64,000 bases of DNA from CATQGW01 sp965242565 (GCA_965242565.1 OZ251457.1:2976001-3040000); one strand, 5' to 3'; numbered from the stretch's first letter, positions 7,895 through 16,755 are shown. A program made the numbers and translations. Notes: generated from the letters alone by a model not told the origin.

Positions 7895-9375
7895 CTCCGT
7901 CATACCCGCGGCAAGCGCGGGTATGACGGTGGAGAGGTTCCGTCGCCCCAGACTTGATCTGGGGCCCATACGGCGGTCGTTGGCAGGACGAGGCCCCGAG
8001 TGGCCTGCGAACGGGGTTGGGTGGACCGCTCGGGACCTCTTGCTGCGAACAGGGTTGGGTTTGGGTTCCAGATCAAGTCTGGAACGACGGAAGGAGTGGG
8101 TTAGGGGTGGTGGGGGTTGGGAGGTCGGGTGCGGCGTGGGTGCCGCTCACGTCGAGATACCCGCGTTCGGGCCGGGGGCAGGCTCCGCGGCAAGCGCGGG
8201 TATGACGGTGGAGAGGTTCCGTCGCCCCAGACTTGATCTGGGGCCCATACGGCGGTCGTTGGCAGGACGAGGCCCCGAGTGGCCTGCGAACGGGGTTGGG
8301 TGGACCGCTCGGGACCTCTTGCTGCGAACAGGGTTGGGTTTGGGTTCCAGATCAAGTCTGGAACGACGGAAGGAGTGGGTCAGGGGCGGTGGGGGTTGGG
8401 AGGTCAGGAGCGGCGTGGGTGCCGCTCACGTCGAGATACCCGCGTTCGGGCCGGGGGCAGGCTCCGCGGCAAGCGCGGGTATGACGGTGGAGAGGTTCCG
8501 TCGCCCCAGACTTGATCTGGGGCCCATACGGCGGTCGTTGGCAGGACGAGGCCCCGAGCGGCCTGCGAACGGGGTTGGGTGGACCGCTCGGGACCTCTTG
8601 CTGCGAACAGGGTTGGGTTTGGGTTCCAGATCAAGTCTGGAACGACGGAGGGGGGGCTGGGGGTGGTGGGGGTTGGGAGGTCGGGTGCGGCGTGGGTGCC
8701 GCTCACGTCGAGATACCCCCGTTCGGGCCGGGGGCAGGCTCCGCGGCAAGCGCGGGTATGACGGTGGAGAGGTTCCGTCGCCCCAGACTTGATCTGGGGC
8801 CCATACGGCGGTCGTTGGCAGGACGAGGCCCCGAGCGGCCTGCGAACGGGGTTGGGTGGACCGCTCGGGACCTCTTGCTGCGAACAGGGTTGGGTTTGGG
8901 TTCCAGATCAAGTCTGGAACGACGGAAGGAGTGGGTTAGGGGCGGTGGGGGTTGGGAGGTCGGGTGCGGCGTGGGTGCCGCTTACGTCGAGATACCCCCG
9001 TTCGGGCCGGGGGCAGGCTCCGCGGCAAGCGCGGGTATGACGGTGGAGAGGTTCCGTCGCCCCAGACTTGATCTGGGGCCCATACGGCGGTCGTTGGCGG
9101 GACGAGGCCCCGAGCGGCCTGCGAACGGCGTTGGGTGGACCGCTCGGGACCTCTTGCTGCGAACAGGGTTGGGTTTGGGTTCCAGATCAAGTCTGGAACG
9201 ACGGAGGGGGCTGGGGGTGGTGGAGGTTGGGAGGTCGGGTGCGGCGTGGGTGCTGCTCACGTCGAGATACCCCCGTTCGGGCCGGGGGCAGGCTCCGCGG
9301 CAAGCGCGGGTATGACGGAAGGGTGTGGCGCGGGTATGACGGAGTGGGGGTGGCGCGGGTATGACGGAAGTGCGA
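7895..9375. repeat. Repeat array B: five tandem ~279-bp units, each carrying one 151-bp element
   Basis: The 1.6 kb between the secreted-protein gene and ilvE has no credible gene. Five 151-bp elements lie at 7940-8090, 8219-8369, 8498-8648, 8775-8925 and 9054-9204, spaced 279, 279, 277 and 279 bases apart. The ~127-base linkers contain another hairpin repeat, CGTCGAGATACCCGCG...CGCGGGTATGACGG. Units are nearly identical, so the array is recent or homogenised. Left ends read CCCCAGA...TCTGGGG, whereas right ends read TTCCAGA...TCTGGAA. Reading frames through it are repeat translations, not genes. Confidence 0.92.
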
Positions 9376-9386
9376 ACCCCCAGCCC

Positions 9387-10313
9387 TCAGGCCGACGCCA
9401 CCGGCGTCAGCCAGTGCTCATAGCCCTCCAGACGCCCCAGAATCGCGTCGAAATACAGCCGCTCCAACTGCCCCGTGATCGGCCCCGTCTCGCCCCCGTT
9501 CACCACCCGACGATCGACCGACGCGATCGGCGTCACGTGCGCGGCCGTCCCCGTCATGAACACCTCATCCGCAATCCACAGCTCCGAGCGGTCGATCGTC
9601 CGCTCCACCGTCCGCACCCCCAACTCCCGCTCCGCCAGCTGGATCACCGCATCCCGCGTGATCCCCACCAGAATGTTGTCGTTGCTCGGCGGCGTGTAGA
9701 GCACCCCGTCGTTGACGATGAAGATGTTCTCTCCGCTGCCCTCGGAGACATGCCCGTCGTCGTTCAGCATGATCGCCTCGTCGAAGCCCGCCGTCTCCGC
9801 CTCCGTCTTCGCCAGCGCCGAGTTGATGTAGACCCCCGTCACCTTCGCCCGCACCGGAATCGACGTGTCGTCGGTGCGCCGCCAGGAGGAGGTCATCACG
9901 TGGACGCCGCCCGTCGTGTCCAGATACGCCCCCCACGGGATCAGGAAGGCGAGGAAGTCGTCCGCCACGTTGTGCATCCGCACGCCCAGCGCCTGCTCCG
10001 ACTTGTAGACCATCGGGCGGATGTACAGGTCCTCGCGGAAGCCCGCGCGCTGCACCAGCTCGATGGTCATCTCGCACAGCTCATCGTCGCTCTGCGGCAG
10101 CTCCATCAGCATCGCGTGCGCCGATTTGCGCAGCCGCTCGTAGTGCTCGCGCATGCGGAACAGATAGAGCTGCTCCGACTCCGCGTTCCAGTTGGCGCGG
10201 ATGCCCTCGAACACGGCCGTGCCGTAGTGCAGGGCATGGGTCATGATGTTGATTTTGGCGTCGGCGAGCGGCATGAACTCGCCCTCGAAGTAGGCCATCG
10301 GCGTCGCGGACAT
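9387..10313 (-). CDS. ilvE: Branched-chain amino acid aminotransferase IlvE, 308 aa
   Basis: PLP-dependent class IV aminotransferase that makes (or degrades) valine, leucine and isoleucine from their 2-oxo acids. Signatures include the N-terminal FEGEFMPLADAKI, HALHYGTAVFEGIRA, the catalytic Lys157 in RAKVTGVYINSALAK, and the class IV motif region EAIMLNDDGHVSEGSGENIF, plus GITRDAVIQLAERELG. Length is normal. The start at MSATPMAYFEGE is chosen because homologous sequence begins there and AGGAGC lies upstream; an in-frame ATG at 10382 adds a non-conserved Arg-rich tail. It is divergent from the MBL gene and ~2 kb from ilvBNC on the opposite strand. Confidence 0.93.
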   Translation of the reverse strand: MSATPMAYFEGEFMPLADAKINIMTHALHYGTAVFEGIRANWNAESEQLYLFRMREHYERLRKSAHAMLMELPQSDDELCEMTIELVQRAGFREDLYIRPMVYKSEQALGVRMHNVADDFLAFLIPWGAYLDTTGGVHVMTSSWRRTDDTSIPVRAKVTGVYINSALAKTEAETAGFDEAIMLNDDGHVSEGSGENIFIVNDGVLYTPPSNDNILVGITRDAVIQLAERELGVRTVERTIDRSELWIADEVFMTGTAAHVTPIASVDRRVVNGGETGPITGQLERLYFDAILGRLEGYEHWLTPVASA

Positions 10314-10367
10314 CGCCCGGCTCCTGTCTCCCCGCAGTCGCGGCGGCAGCGCGCGTTCACTCCACCG

Positions 10368-10373
10368 AGTATA
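10368..10373 (-). promoter_or_regulatory. Candidate -10 box for ilvE
   Basis: The minus strand reads TATACT, a near-consensus -10 box, 55 bases upstream of the ilvE start in the divergent intergenic region. No convincing -35 hexamer was found at the usual spacing, so this is tentative. Confidence 0.3.
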
Positions 10374-10455
10374 CGTCCGCATCCCCCCAACCCCGCGAAA
10401 CCCACATTACGCCCCAACCCCAAACCGCCCCCAACGCGCGTGATACCGTCCCCCT

Positions 10456-11346
10456 GTGACCACCCCAGCCAGCCCCAGCTACCGCGTCGGCGGACGCGAC
10501 ATCACCGTCCTCAGCGACGGTGTGATCTGGCTCGACGCCGGCGCCGTCTTCGGCCTCGTCCCCAAAATCATGTGGTCCCGCGTCACCGGCGAGACCAACG
10601 AGCGCAACCAAATCCCCCTCGCCCTCAACTGCCTGCTGCTCGAATCCGACGGCAAAATCGTCCTGATCGAAACCGGCCAGGGCGACAAGGACTTCGAGCA
10701 GACCCGCAGCCGCGGCTGGGAGCCCGAGCACGGAACGCTGCTCGACGACCTCGCCCGCAACGGCGTCCAACCCGCCGACGTCGACATCGTGATCAACACG
10801 CATCTGCACAACGATCACACGGGCTGGAACACCGTCGAGCGCGGCGGCCGGCTGCGCCCCACCTTCCCCAACGCCCGCTACTGGATCCAACGCGGCGAGT
10901 GGGACGAAGCCATGCAGCCCAACGAGCGCACCCGCGCCACCTATCTGCCCCAAAACCTCCTGCCCGTCGCCGAGGCCGATCAGCTCGAATTCATCGAGGG
11001 CGAAACCCGCGTCACCTCCGAAATCACCGTGATCGAGACGCCCGGCCACACCGCGAACCACGCCTCGGTGGCGATCTCGAGCGGCGGCGAGACCGCCGTC
11101 TACCTCGGCGACATGATCCAGCACCAGGTGCAACTCGAGCGCGTCGCCTGGCTCAGCGCCTTCGATGTCCTCCCGCTCGTCAACCTCGAAACCAAAAAGC
11201 GCCTCGTCGCCGAGGCGATCGAGCGCCGCCACCTGCTGATCGCCGTCCACAACCCCTTCCCCGGCGCCGGGCGCCTCTCCCGCACCGACGAAGGCCGCAC
11301 CCGCTGGACCCCGGAACCGCCCCACAACACGCCCCACAACGCCTGA
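10456..11346 (+). CDS. MBL-fold metallo-hydrolase, 296 aa
   Basis: Metallo-beta-lactamase-fold hydrolase, close in layout to lactonase/N-acyl-homoserine-lactonase-like members. The zinc motif HLHNDH is at residues 116-121, followed by a TPGHTANHASV motif (third His) and YLGDMIQHQVQ (bridging Asp). Near the C-terminus HNPFPGAG supplies the last metal His. The start is GTG at 10456; a short leader suggests a weakly led or leaderless transcript. It is divergent from ilvE and followed 46 bases later by an unknown gene. The substrate cannot be assigned. Confidence 0.85.
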   Translation: MTTPASPSYRVGGRDITVLSDGVIWLDAGAVFGLVPKIMWSRVTGETNERNQIPLALNCLLLESDGKIVLIETGQGDKDFEQTRSRGWEPEHGTLLDDLARNGVQPADVDIVINTHLHNDHTGWNTVERGGRLRPTFPNARYWIQRGEWDEAMQPNERTRATYLPQNLLPVAEADQLEFIEGETRVTSEITVIETPGHTANHASVAISSGGETAVYLGDMIQHQVQLERVAWLSAFDVLPLVNLETKKRLVAEAIERRHLLIAVHNPFPGAGRLSRTDEGRTRWTPEPPHNTPHNA

Positions 11347-11392
11347 TCCCCCCCAACCACAGCAAGCGACCGCAGCACAGGAGACCGCGCGA

Positions 11393-12031
11393 ATGGCTTT
11401 CGGCGAACACCCCATGATGGATCCGATGATGAACCCCGAGGCCGCGCTCGCCTCGCTGCCCAAGCCGCGCCGCAAAATCTGGCGCGAGGAACTGCTCGTT
11501 GACGACATCTTCCTCGCCTACAAGGACCGGACCGACATTTTGCCCGAGCCCGAACTGATCGAGCGCATCTTCCTGCTCATCCGCCGCCGCGACCGACACC
11601 TCGTCGTCCGCCTCGGCGACCGCAGGCAGCCATGGGAACTACCGATCCTCGAATTCGAGATCGAGCCGCGCCCCGAAGCAGGGCCGGAAGACGCTGACCA
11701 GGATGAGCGCCGCGTCCGCCTCGACGAAATGATCCGCACCGTCGTCTACGACACCTGGCAGGTTCCGCTGATCGACTGGGCGGTCCACACGCGCACGCAG
11801 ATGACCGCCAAAGACAACCAGACCCAATACGAGCCGGGCGCGCGCCGCTACGAACTCGTCGTCACCGCCGAGTGCGCCGAGCCCGACGACCTCGCCGACG
11901 ACACCGAGTGGGCCCGCCGCTTCTTCCCCCCGCGCGACATGAACCAGGTGCTGCGGCAGCGCTACATGGACCGCGAGGAGTTGGGGCTGGCGCACGAGCA
12001 GCAGGTCATCGCCGCCGCCAAATCATCCTGA
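11393..12031 (+). CDS. Hypothetical protein, 212 aa
   Basis: I do not recognise this protein. It is soluble, acidic and Arg/Glu-rich with no signal peptide or membrane segment. Visible features are an N-terminal KPRRKIWREELLVDDIFLAY segment, a central WELPILEFEIEP followed by VRLDEMIRTVVYDTWQVPLI, and a YELVVTAECAEPDDL segment before a basic C-terminal helix. The order of strands and the acidic central helix vaguely recall a Nudix fold, but no Nudix box is present. GGAGA precedes the ATG by about ten bases. It follows the MBL gene on the same strand and may share its transcript. Confidence 0.6.
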   Translation: MAFGEHPMMDPMMNPEAALASLPKPRRKIWREELLVDDIFLAYKDRTDILPEPELIERIFLLIRRRDRHLVVRLGDRRQPWELPILEFEIEPRPEAGPEDADQDERRVRLDEMIRTVVYDTWQVPLIDWAVHTRTQMTAKDNQTQYEPGARRYELVVTAECAEPDDLADDTEWARRFFPPRDMNQVLRQRYMDREELGLAHEQQVIAAAKSS

Positions 12032-12215
12032 CCAACCCCGACCAAACCTGACCAAACCCGACCAGCCAAATCTGACCAGACCTGACAAAACCGACCACTA
12101 CCGACCACCCCGAATCCCCTCCGACCAGATAGAAACCTGCCCGCCGACCACTCCCCGACCCCGCGAAAAAAATTCCCCCGACCACCCCGACCAGCGCCCA
12201 CCAACCCTGACCAAA
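12032..12215. repeat. Degenerate (C/T)GACCA short-repeat tract
   Basis: Between the unknown gene and the ilv leader, the heptad-like word CCGACCA or CTGACCA recurs roughly fifteen times with irregular spacing over ~180 bases. It contains no reading frame of interest. It may be a low-complexity expansion or a cluster of protein-binding sites upstream of the ilv operon. Nothing else is seen in this stretch. Confidence 0.7.
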
Positions 12216-12264
12216 CCGCACCCATCTACCACCCTGCGCCATGCTCGGCTACACTGCACACATC

Positions 12265-12409
12265 ATGCGCATCGCTGCTCCGCTCACAGCCAACGGCGCG
12301 CCAGCCGCTGTACCGGTCGCTGTACCGGGGGGCTCCGCACAGCGCTCCGACGGTTGAACCACCGTCGGGCCGCGCCAACGGAGCCCTGCGCCGGTCTCGT
12401 GGCCGGCGC
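12265..12409 (+). promoter_or_regulatory. Possible leader peptide and attenuator hairpins of the ilvBNC operon
   Basis: A 30-residue reading frame (12265-12357) beginning MRIAAPLT and containing three Val codons in AAVPVAVPGG precedes ilvB. Its TGA falls in the loop of a perfect hairpin, CGACGGT-TGAACC-ACCGTCG (12348-12367). A second hairpin, GCGCCGG (12388-12394) with CCGGCGC (12403-12409), follows ~70 bases before ilvB. The layout resembles an amino-acid attenuator. The branched-chain codons are not strongly clustered and there is no U-run, so this is speculative. Confidence 0.35.
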
Positions 12410-12480
12410 TTCCTGTATCCCCCGCAGCACCCGCCGCGCGCCCAACATGCGGCCAGCGCGCACCAGCGAAATGAGCACCC

Positions 12481-14160
12481 ATGCGACTCTCCGGCGCTGA
12501 AATCCTCATGGAATGCCTCCGAGCCGAGGGCGTCGACGTCTTCTTCGGCTACCCCGGCGGCGTCGTCCTGCCGCTCTACCACAAGCTCGGCAACTACCCC
12601 GACATCAAGCATGTCCTCGTCCGCCACGAGCAGGCCGCCGCCCACGCCGCCGACGGCTACGCCCGCGTCTCCGGGCGCACCGGCGTCTGCCTCGCCACCT
12701 CCGGACCGGGCGCCACCAACCTCGTCACCGGGATTACCACGGCGCACATGGACTCCGTTCCCATCGTCGTGATCACCGGCAACGTCGCCCGCGACCTGAT
12801 CGGCCGCGACGGCTTCCAGGAAGCCGACATCACCGGCATCACCCTCCCCATCACCAAACACAACTACCTCCTGATGCGCGCCAGCGAAATCGCCCAGGCC
12901 GTCAAAGAGGCCTTCCACATCGCCTCCACCGGACGCAAAGGCCCCGTGCTCGTTGACATCCCCAAGGACGTCTTCATCGAGGAGGCCGAGTGGGACGGCT
13001 ACCCCACCGACGTCAGCCTGCGCGGCTACCCGATCATGGATGTGCCCCGCGACGACGAGGTCGCCGTCGCCGCCGACGTGATCAACAGCGCGAAGAAGCC
13101 GATCATCATCGCCGGCCACGGCGTCGTGCAGTCCGGCGCCAGCGCCGAACTGCTCGAGCTGGCGCGGCGCGCCGACATCCCGGTGTTGACCACCCTGCTC
13201 GGCATCTCGGGCTTCCCCGACGACCACCCCCTCTCCTTCGGCTTCCTCGGCATGCACGGCCACTTCTACGCCAACATGGCAGCCGACAAAGCCGACGTTG
13301 TGATCGGCATCGGGATGCGCTTCGACGACCGCGCGATGGGCCGCTTCAAGGACTTCAACCCCACCGCGCGGATCGTCCACATCGACATCGACCCCGCCGA
13401 AATCGGCAAGAACTTCATCACCCACGCGCCGGTCAACGGCGATGTGCGCGAGACGCTCGTCCGCCTGCTGCCCCGCATCCACGACGGCTCGCACCCCGAA
13501 TGGCTGGCCGAAATCGAGGCGATCAAGGCCGCGCACCCCACCAACTACATCGATGAAGGCACCGCCGTCACCGGTCCTTGGCTGGTGCAGGCGCTCGCCG
13601 AGGAGACGCGCGGTCAGGCGACGATCGTCACCGGCGTCGGCCAACACCAGATGTGGGGCGCGCAGTACTACCCCTACAGCCGCCCCCGCCAGTGGGTCAC
13701 CTCCGGCGGCCTCGGCACGATGGGCTACGAAGTCCCCGCGGCGATGGGGGCGCAGTTCGCGCAGGACGAGCCGATCTGGTCGATCTGCGGCGACGGCGGC
13801 TTCCAGATGACCTCCCAGGAGCTCCAGACCGTGCGCGAGCACGACCTGCCGGTGCGCTTCGCGATCTTCAACAACGGCTTCCTCGGCATGGTGCGCCAGT
13901 GGCAGGAGCTGTTCTATGAGAACAACTACCACTCGGTCGATATCGGCCAGCCCGACTTTGTCAAGCTCGCCGACGCCTATGGCATTCCCGGCCTGCGCGC
14001 CGAAACCCGCGCCGAAGCCCGCCGGGTGATCCGCGAAAGCGAAACGATCGACGGCCCCGTCGTGATCGACTTCCAGCTCGAACCCGAGGAAAACGTCTGG
14101 CCGATGGTGCCCGCCGGCGCGGCGCTCTCCGAAACCATCGAGTCCGCCGAAGACCTCTAA
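12481..14160 (+). CDS. ilvB: Acetolactate synthase large (catalytic) subunit, 559 aa
   Basis: Thiamine-diphosphate enzyme that condenses pyruvate with pyruvate or 2-oxobutyrate in the first common step of valine/leucine/isoleucine synthesis. The N-terminal TPP domain has FGYPGGVVLPLY and the catalytic Glu50 in RHEQAAAHAADGYAR. A central domain spans residues ~190-330. The C-terminal TPP-binding motif GDGGFQM starts at residue 437, with NNGFLGMVRQWQELFYENNY about 27 residues later. Length is normal. It is the first gene of ilvB-ilvN-ilvC, with a 24-base gap to ilvN. The C-terminal VWPMVPAGAALSE is the usual large-subunit ending and separates it from other TPP enzymes. Confidence 0.96.
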   Translation: MRLSGAEILMECLRAEGVDVFFGYPGGVVLPLYHKLGNYPDIKHVLVRHEQAAAHAADGYARVSGRTGVCLATSGPGATNLVTGITTAHMDSVPIVVITGNVARDLIGRDGFQEADITGITLPITKHNYLLMRASEIAQAVKEAFHIASTGRKGPVLVDIPKDVFIEEAEWDGYPTDVSLRGYPIMDVPRDDEVAVAADVINSAKKPIIIAGHGVVQSGASAELLELARRADIPVLTTLLGISGFPDDHPLSFGFLGMHGHFYANMAADKADVVIGIGMRFDDRAMGRFKDFNPTARIVHIDIDPAEIGKNFITHAPVNGDVRETLVRLLPRIHDGSHPEWLAEIEAIKAAHPTNYIDEGTAVTGPWLVQALAEETRGQATIVTGVGQHQMWGAQYYPYSRPRQWVTSGGLGTMGYEVPAAMGAQFAQDEPIWSICGDGGFQMTSQELQTVREHDLPVRFAIFNNGFLGMVRQWQELFYENNYHSVDIGQPDFVKLADAYGIPGLRAETRAEARRVIRESETIDGPVVIDFQLEPEENVWPMVPAGAALSETIESAEDL

Positions 14161-14184
14161 CCGCGCGAAACGAGGGAGCAACTG

Positions 14185-14772
14185 ATGGCCTCGCGCAACA
14201 CCATCGTCGCCCATGTCGAAGACCGCCCCGGCGTCCTCGCCCGCGTCGCCTCGCTCTTCCGCCGCCGCGGCTTCAACATCGAGAGCCTCACGGTCGGCCA
14301 GTGCGAAGAGCCCGGCCTCAGCCGCATGACCATCGTCGTCGACGGCGACGATCACCAGGTCAACCAGGTCTGCCGCCAGCTGTTCAAACTGATCGACGTC
14401 GTCTCCATCTTCGACATCACCTACGACCCGATGCTGGACCGCGAGCTGGCGCTGATCAAAGTCTCTGCCACCAACTTCAACCGCCGCGAAGTGCTCGACG
14501 TCGTCGAAATGTTCCGCGCCGATGTGGTCGATGTCCACAGCGACTCGCTAATCGTCCAAATCCTCGGCGACGAAGGCAAGGTCAACGCCGCGCTGGGCAT
14601 GTTCCAGCAGTTCGGCGTGCTCGAAATGGTGCGCACCGGCCGCGTCGCCATGCGGCGCGGCGTCGACACCTCCAAGCCGCCCCCCGTCAGCGACTCGCAG
14701 CAGGCCGCCGCCGCCGTCCGCGCCATGCTCGGACGCCGCCCCGAAGGCGCGCTGCCCTTCGCCAGCGACTAA
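14185..14772 (+). CDS. ilvN: Acetolactate synthase small (regulatory) subunit, 195 aa
   Basis: Regulatory partner of IlvB that binds valine through its ACT domain and gives feedback inhibition. The ACT domain occupies residues ~5-78 (TIVAHVEDRPGVLARVASLF, RRRGFNIESLTVGQ). The C-terminal ALS small-subunit domain follows (REVLDVVEMFRADVVDVHSD, QQFGVLEMVRTGRVAMRRG). The extra ~25 residues at the end are unconserved. GAGGGAG lies ahead of the ATG. The 24-base spacing after ilvB and 47-base spacing before ilvC indicate one operon. The length is that of the long IlvH-type subunit; the symbol ilvN or ilvH is a matter of convention. Confidence 0.95.
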   Translation: MASRNTIVAHVEDRPGVLARVASLFRRRGFNIESLTVGQCEEPGLSRMTIVVDGDDHQVNQVCRQLFKLIDVVSIFDITYDPMLDRELALIKVSATNFNRREVLDVVEMFRADVVDVHSDSLIVQILGDEGKVNAALGMFQQFGVLEMVRTGRVAMRRGVDTSKPPPVSDSQQAAAAVRAMLGRRPEGALPFASD

Positions 14773-14819
14773 CCGCATCACCCGCGCAACGCACAGCCGC
14801 ACACAGCAAGGAGAACCCG

Positions 14820-15824
14820 ATGCCCGCCACGATGTACTACGACGACGACGCCGACCTCGATCTGCTCAAGGGCAAAACGATCGGCGTGGTGGGCTTCGGC
14901 TCGCAAGGCCACGCCCACGCGCTCAACCTGCACGACAGCGGCGCCGACGTGATCGTCGGCCTCTACCCGGGCTCGCGCTCCTGGAACAAGGTCACCGACT
15001 CCGGCCTGCGCGTCGACACCGTGGCCAACGTCGCCGAAGCGGCCGACATCATCATGGTGCTCACCCCCGACCACATTCAGAAACAGATCTACGACCAGCA
15101 CATCGCCCCCTCGATGGTCGAGGGCAAGACGCTGATGTTCGCCCACGGCTTCGCCATCCACTACAACCAGGTCGCCCCGCCGCCCGAGGTCGACGTCAGC
15201 ATGATCGCCCCCAAGGGCCCCGGCCACCTCGTCCGCCGCGTCTTCGAAGAGGGCGGCGGCGTGCCCTCGCTGCTCGCCATCCACCAGGACGCCTCCGAAA
15301 CCGCCAAGGACGTCGCGCTGGCCTACGCCAAGGGCATCGGCGGCACCCGCGCCGGCGTGCTCGAAACCACCTTCCTCGAAGAAACCGAAACCGACCTCTT
15401 CGGCGAGCAGTCCGTGCTCTGCGGCGGCGTCACGTCTCTGATGCAGGCCGCCTTCGAGACCCTCGTCGAGGCCGGCTACCAGCCCGAGTCCGCCTACTTC
15501 GAGACCATTCACGAGGTGAAGCTGATCGTGGACCTGATCTACGAGGGCGGCTTCGCCAACATGCGCTACTCCGTCTCCGACACCGCCGAATACGGCGACC
15601 TGACCCGCGGCCCGCGCGTGATCGACGACTCGGTCAAAGAGCGGATGCGCGGCCTGCTCAGCGACATCCAGGACGGCACCTTCGCCCGCGAGTGGATCAT
15701 GGAGAACCAGACCGGGCGGCCCGGCTTCGACAAGCTGCGCGCCCGCGCCGCCGCCCACCCCAGTGAAGCAGTCGGCGCCGAGCTGCGCGGCATGATGGCC
15801 TGGCTCAACGAAGAAGCCGACTAG
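14820..15824 (+). CDS. ilvC: Ketol-acid reductoisomerase (class I), 334 aa
   Basis: Converts acetolactate or acetohydroxybutyrate to the dihydroxy acid using Mg2+ and NAD(P)H. The Rossmann motif VGFGSQGHAHALNL is at residues 24-37, and the cofactor loop YPGSRSWNKV suggests NADPH preference. The knotted C-terminal domain carries the metal/substrate residues in TFLEETETDLFGEQ and ETIHEVKLIVDLIYEGG, then RYSVSDTAEYGD. Length is normal for class I. AAGGAG precedes this ATG by six bases; reading further upstream in frame crosses ilvN in another frame and is rejected. Third gene of the ilv operon. ilvD is not in the window. Confidence 0.96.
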   Translation: MPATMYYDDDADLDLLKGKTIGVVGFGSQGHAHALNLHDSGADVIVGLYPGSRSWNKVTDSGLRVDTVANVAEAADIIMVLTPDHIQKQIYDQHIAPSMVEGKTLMFAHGFAIHYNQVAPPPEVDVSMIAPKGPGHLVRRVFEEGGGVPSLLAIHQDASETAKDVALAYAKGIGGTRAGVLETTFLEETETDLFGEQSVLCGGVTSLMQAAFETLVEAGYQPESAYFETIHEVKLIVDLIYEGGFANMRYSVSDTAEYGDLTRGPRVIDDSVKERMRGLLSDIQDGTFAREWIMENQTGRPGFDKLRARAAAHPSEAVGAELRGMMAWLNEEAD

Positions 15825-15841
15825 GGCCGCCCACACACCCG

Positions 15842-16345
15842 CCCCCCCCCGTCATTCCCGCCCCTTTCCGCTCCGTCATACCCGCGCTTGCCGCGGGTAT
15901 CTCGACGTGACCAGCACGGAGCCCTGCTAGCCCGCCAGCCGGCCGCACGGAGTGATCTGCACCGGCGTCGCCTCGGACCTCCGGCGCGCCGGTGCTCTTT
16001 CCGTCGCCCCAGACTTGATCTGGGGCCCAAACCCAGCCCCCGCCCGCAACACAAGCCCCCAAACCACCTCCCCCTGCTACACCAGCCTCCCTTCCGTCAT
16101 TCCAGCGCACGCTGGAATCCATACGGCGGTCGCCGGCGAGACCAAAGCCCTGAGTCCCCACAGACGGGCCTTGGCGGGCAACGCGGGGCTCTCACACCGC
16201 GCGCAACGTTGGGCTTGGGCCCCAGATCAAGTCTGGGGCGACGGAGTGGGCGAAGGGGGCGTCGGGCGGCGGCTCGGGGCGGTGGTGCCGCTCACGTCGA
16301 GATACCCGCGGCAAGCGCGGGTATGACGGAGTGGGGAGAGGGGCG
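15842..16345. repeat. Composite cluster of REP-type hairpins and a disrupted 151-bp-type element
   Basis: The ~570 bases after ilvC contain no gene. A C9 run is followed by CGTCATTCCCGCC, then the hairpin CCGTCATACCCGCG-CTTGC-CGCGGGTATCTCGACG (15880-15910). At 16001 the left end of the long element starts; its right end closes at 16244. The interval is 244 rather than 151 bases, because a different hairpin repeat (ATTCCAGCG-CAC-GCTGGAAT, ~16100) replaces or interrupts the left half. A mirror copy of the ATACCCGCG hairpin ends the cluster near 16328. Several repeat families are thus nested here. Confidence 0.85.
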
Positions 16346-16395
16346 GGTGTGACGGAGGGGGGCGCTGCTGGCAAGCTGATGTGCGCGAACGCGCT

Positions 16396-16755
16396 TTAAC
16401 CCGTCGCCCGCGCGCCCGACGGCACCCCCCGCGCGCGCAGCAACTCCAACCACTCCCGCTGCGTGTGATGCCGAAACGCCTCGCTCAGCACTCCAGCCAG
16501 CGCATCCGCGTTTGCCAGCCGCGACTCCCGATCCGCGAAACGCGGATCATCCGTGATATCCAGCTGGAACTCCGGCAGATAGTCGCCCGTATCCGCCGGG
16601 TGCCGCTCGTGGTGGTCCCACTGGTGATTGGCCAGCGCGAACTCGCCCAGCGCCCCGCGCAGACGCCGCCAGTCCGCCTCGCTCTCCACCTCCAGATGCA
16701 CCCAGCCGTCCGTCGCCCGGTAGGCCCGCCGCAGCGGATCCGTCGTCGCTGCCAT
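16396..16755 (-). CDS. Stand-alone CaiB/BaiF CoA-transferase C-terminal-like domain, 119 aa
   Basis: The sequence resembles only the C-terminal piece of class III CoA-transferases: YRATDGWVHLEVESEADWRR (the usual 'YRTADGWI' strand), DPRFADRESRLANADALAGV, and REWLELLRARGVPSG. The N-terminal CoA-binding domain and catalytic Asp region are absent. Either it is a remnant of a broken gene or a free-standing domain of unknown role. The ATG at 16755 gives MAATTDPLRRAYRATDGW; a longer in-frame reading upstream runs across the divergent promoter and dehydrogenase gene and is rejected. It is divergent from the zinc dehydrogenase, with a palindrome between them. Confidence 0.65.
   Translation of the reverse strand: MAATTDPLRRAYRATDGWVHLEVESEADWRRLRGALGEFALANHQWDHHERHPADTGDYLPEFQLDITDDPRFADRESRLANADALAGVLSEAFRHHTQREWLELLRARGVPSGARATG

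Noticed and set aside
7500..9315. Long plus-strand frames through array B
   Set aside because: They consist of translated repeat units (RRPRLDLGP, GVGAAHVEIP) and begin inside another gene in the wrong frame.
9135..11417. 760-codon plus-strand frame across ilvE
   Set aside because: Arg/Pro-rich shadow of ilvE and the MBL gene beginning in repeat array B.
12032..12215. GACCA repeats as replication-origin iterons
   Set aside because: Spacing is irregular and no replication initiator or AT-rich region is adjacent.
12226..14538. 770-codon minus-strand frame opposite ilvB/ilvN
   Set aside because: Antisense shadow of two clearly recognisable enzymes.
14301..15824. 507-codon reading of ilvC
   Set aside because: The extension overlaps ilvN in another frame; AAGGAG six bases before ATG 14820 and the normal enzyme length fix the start.
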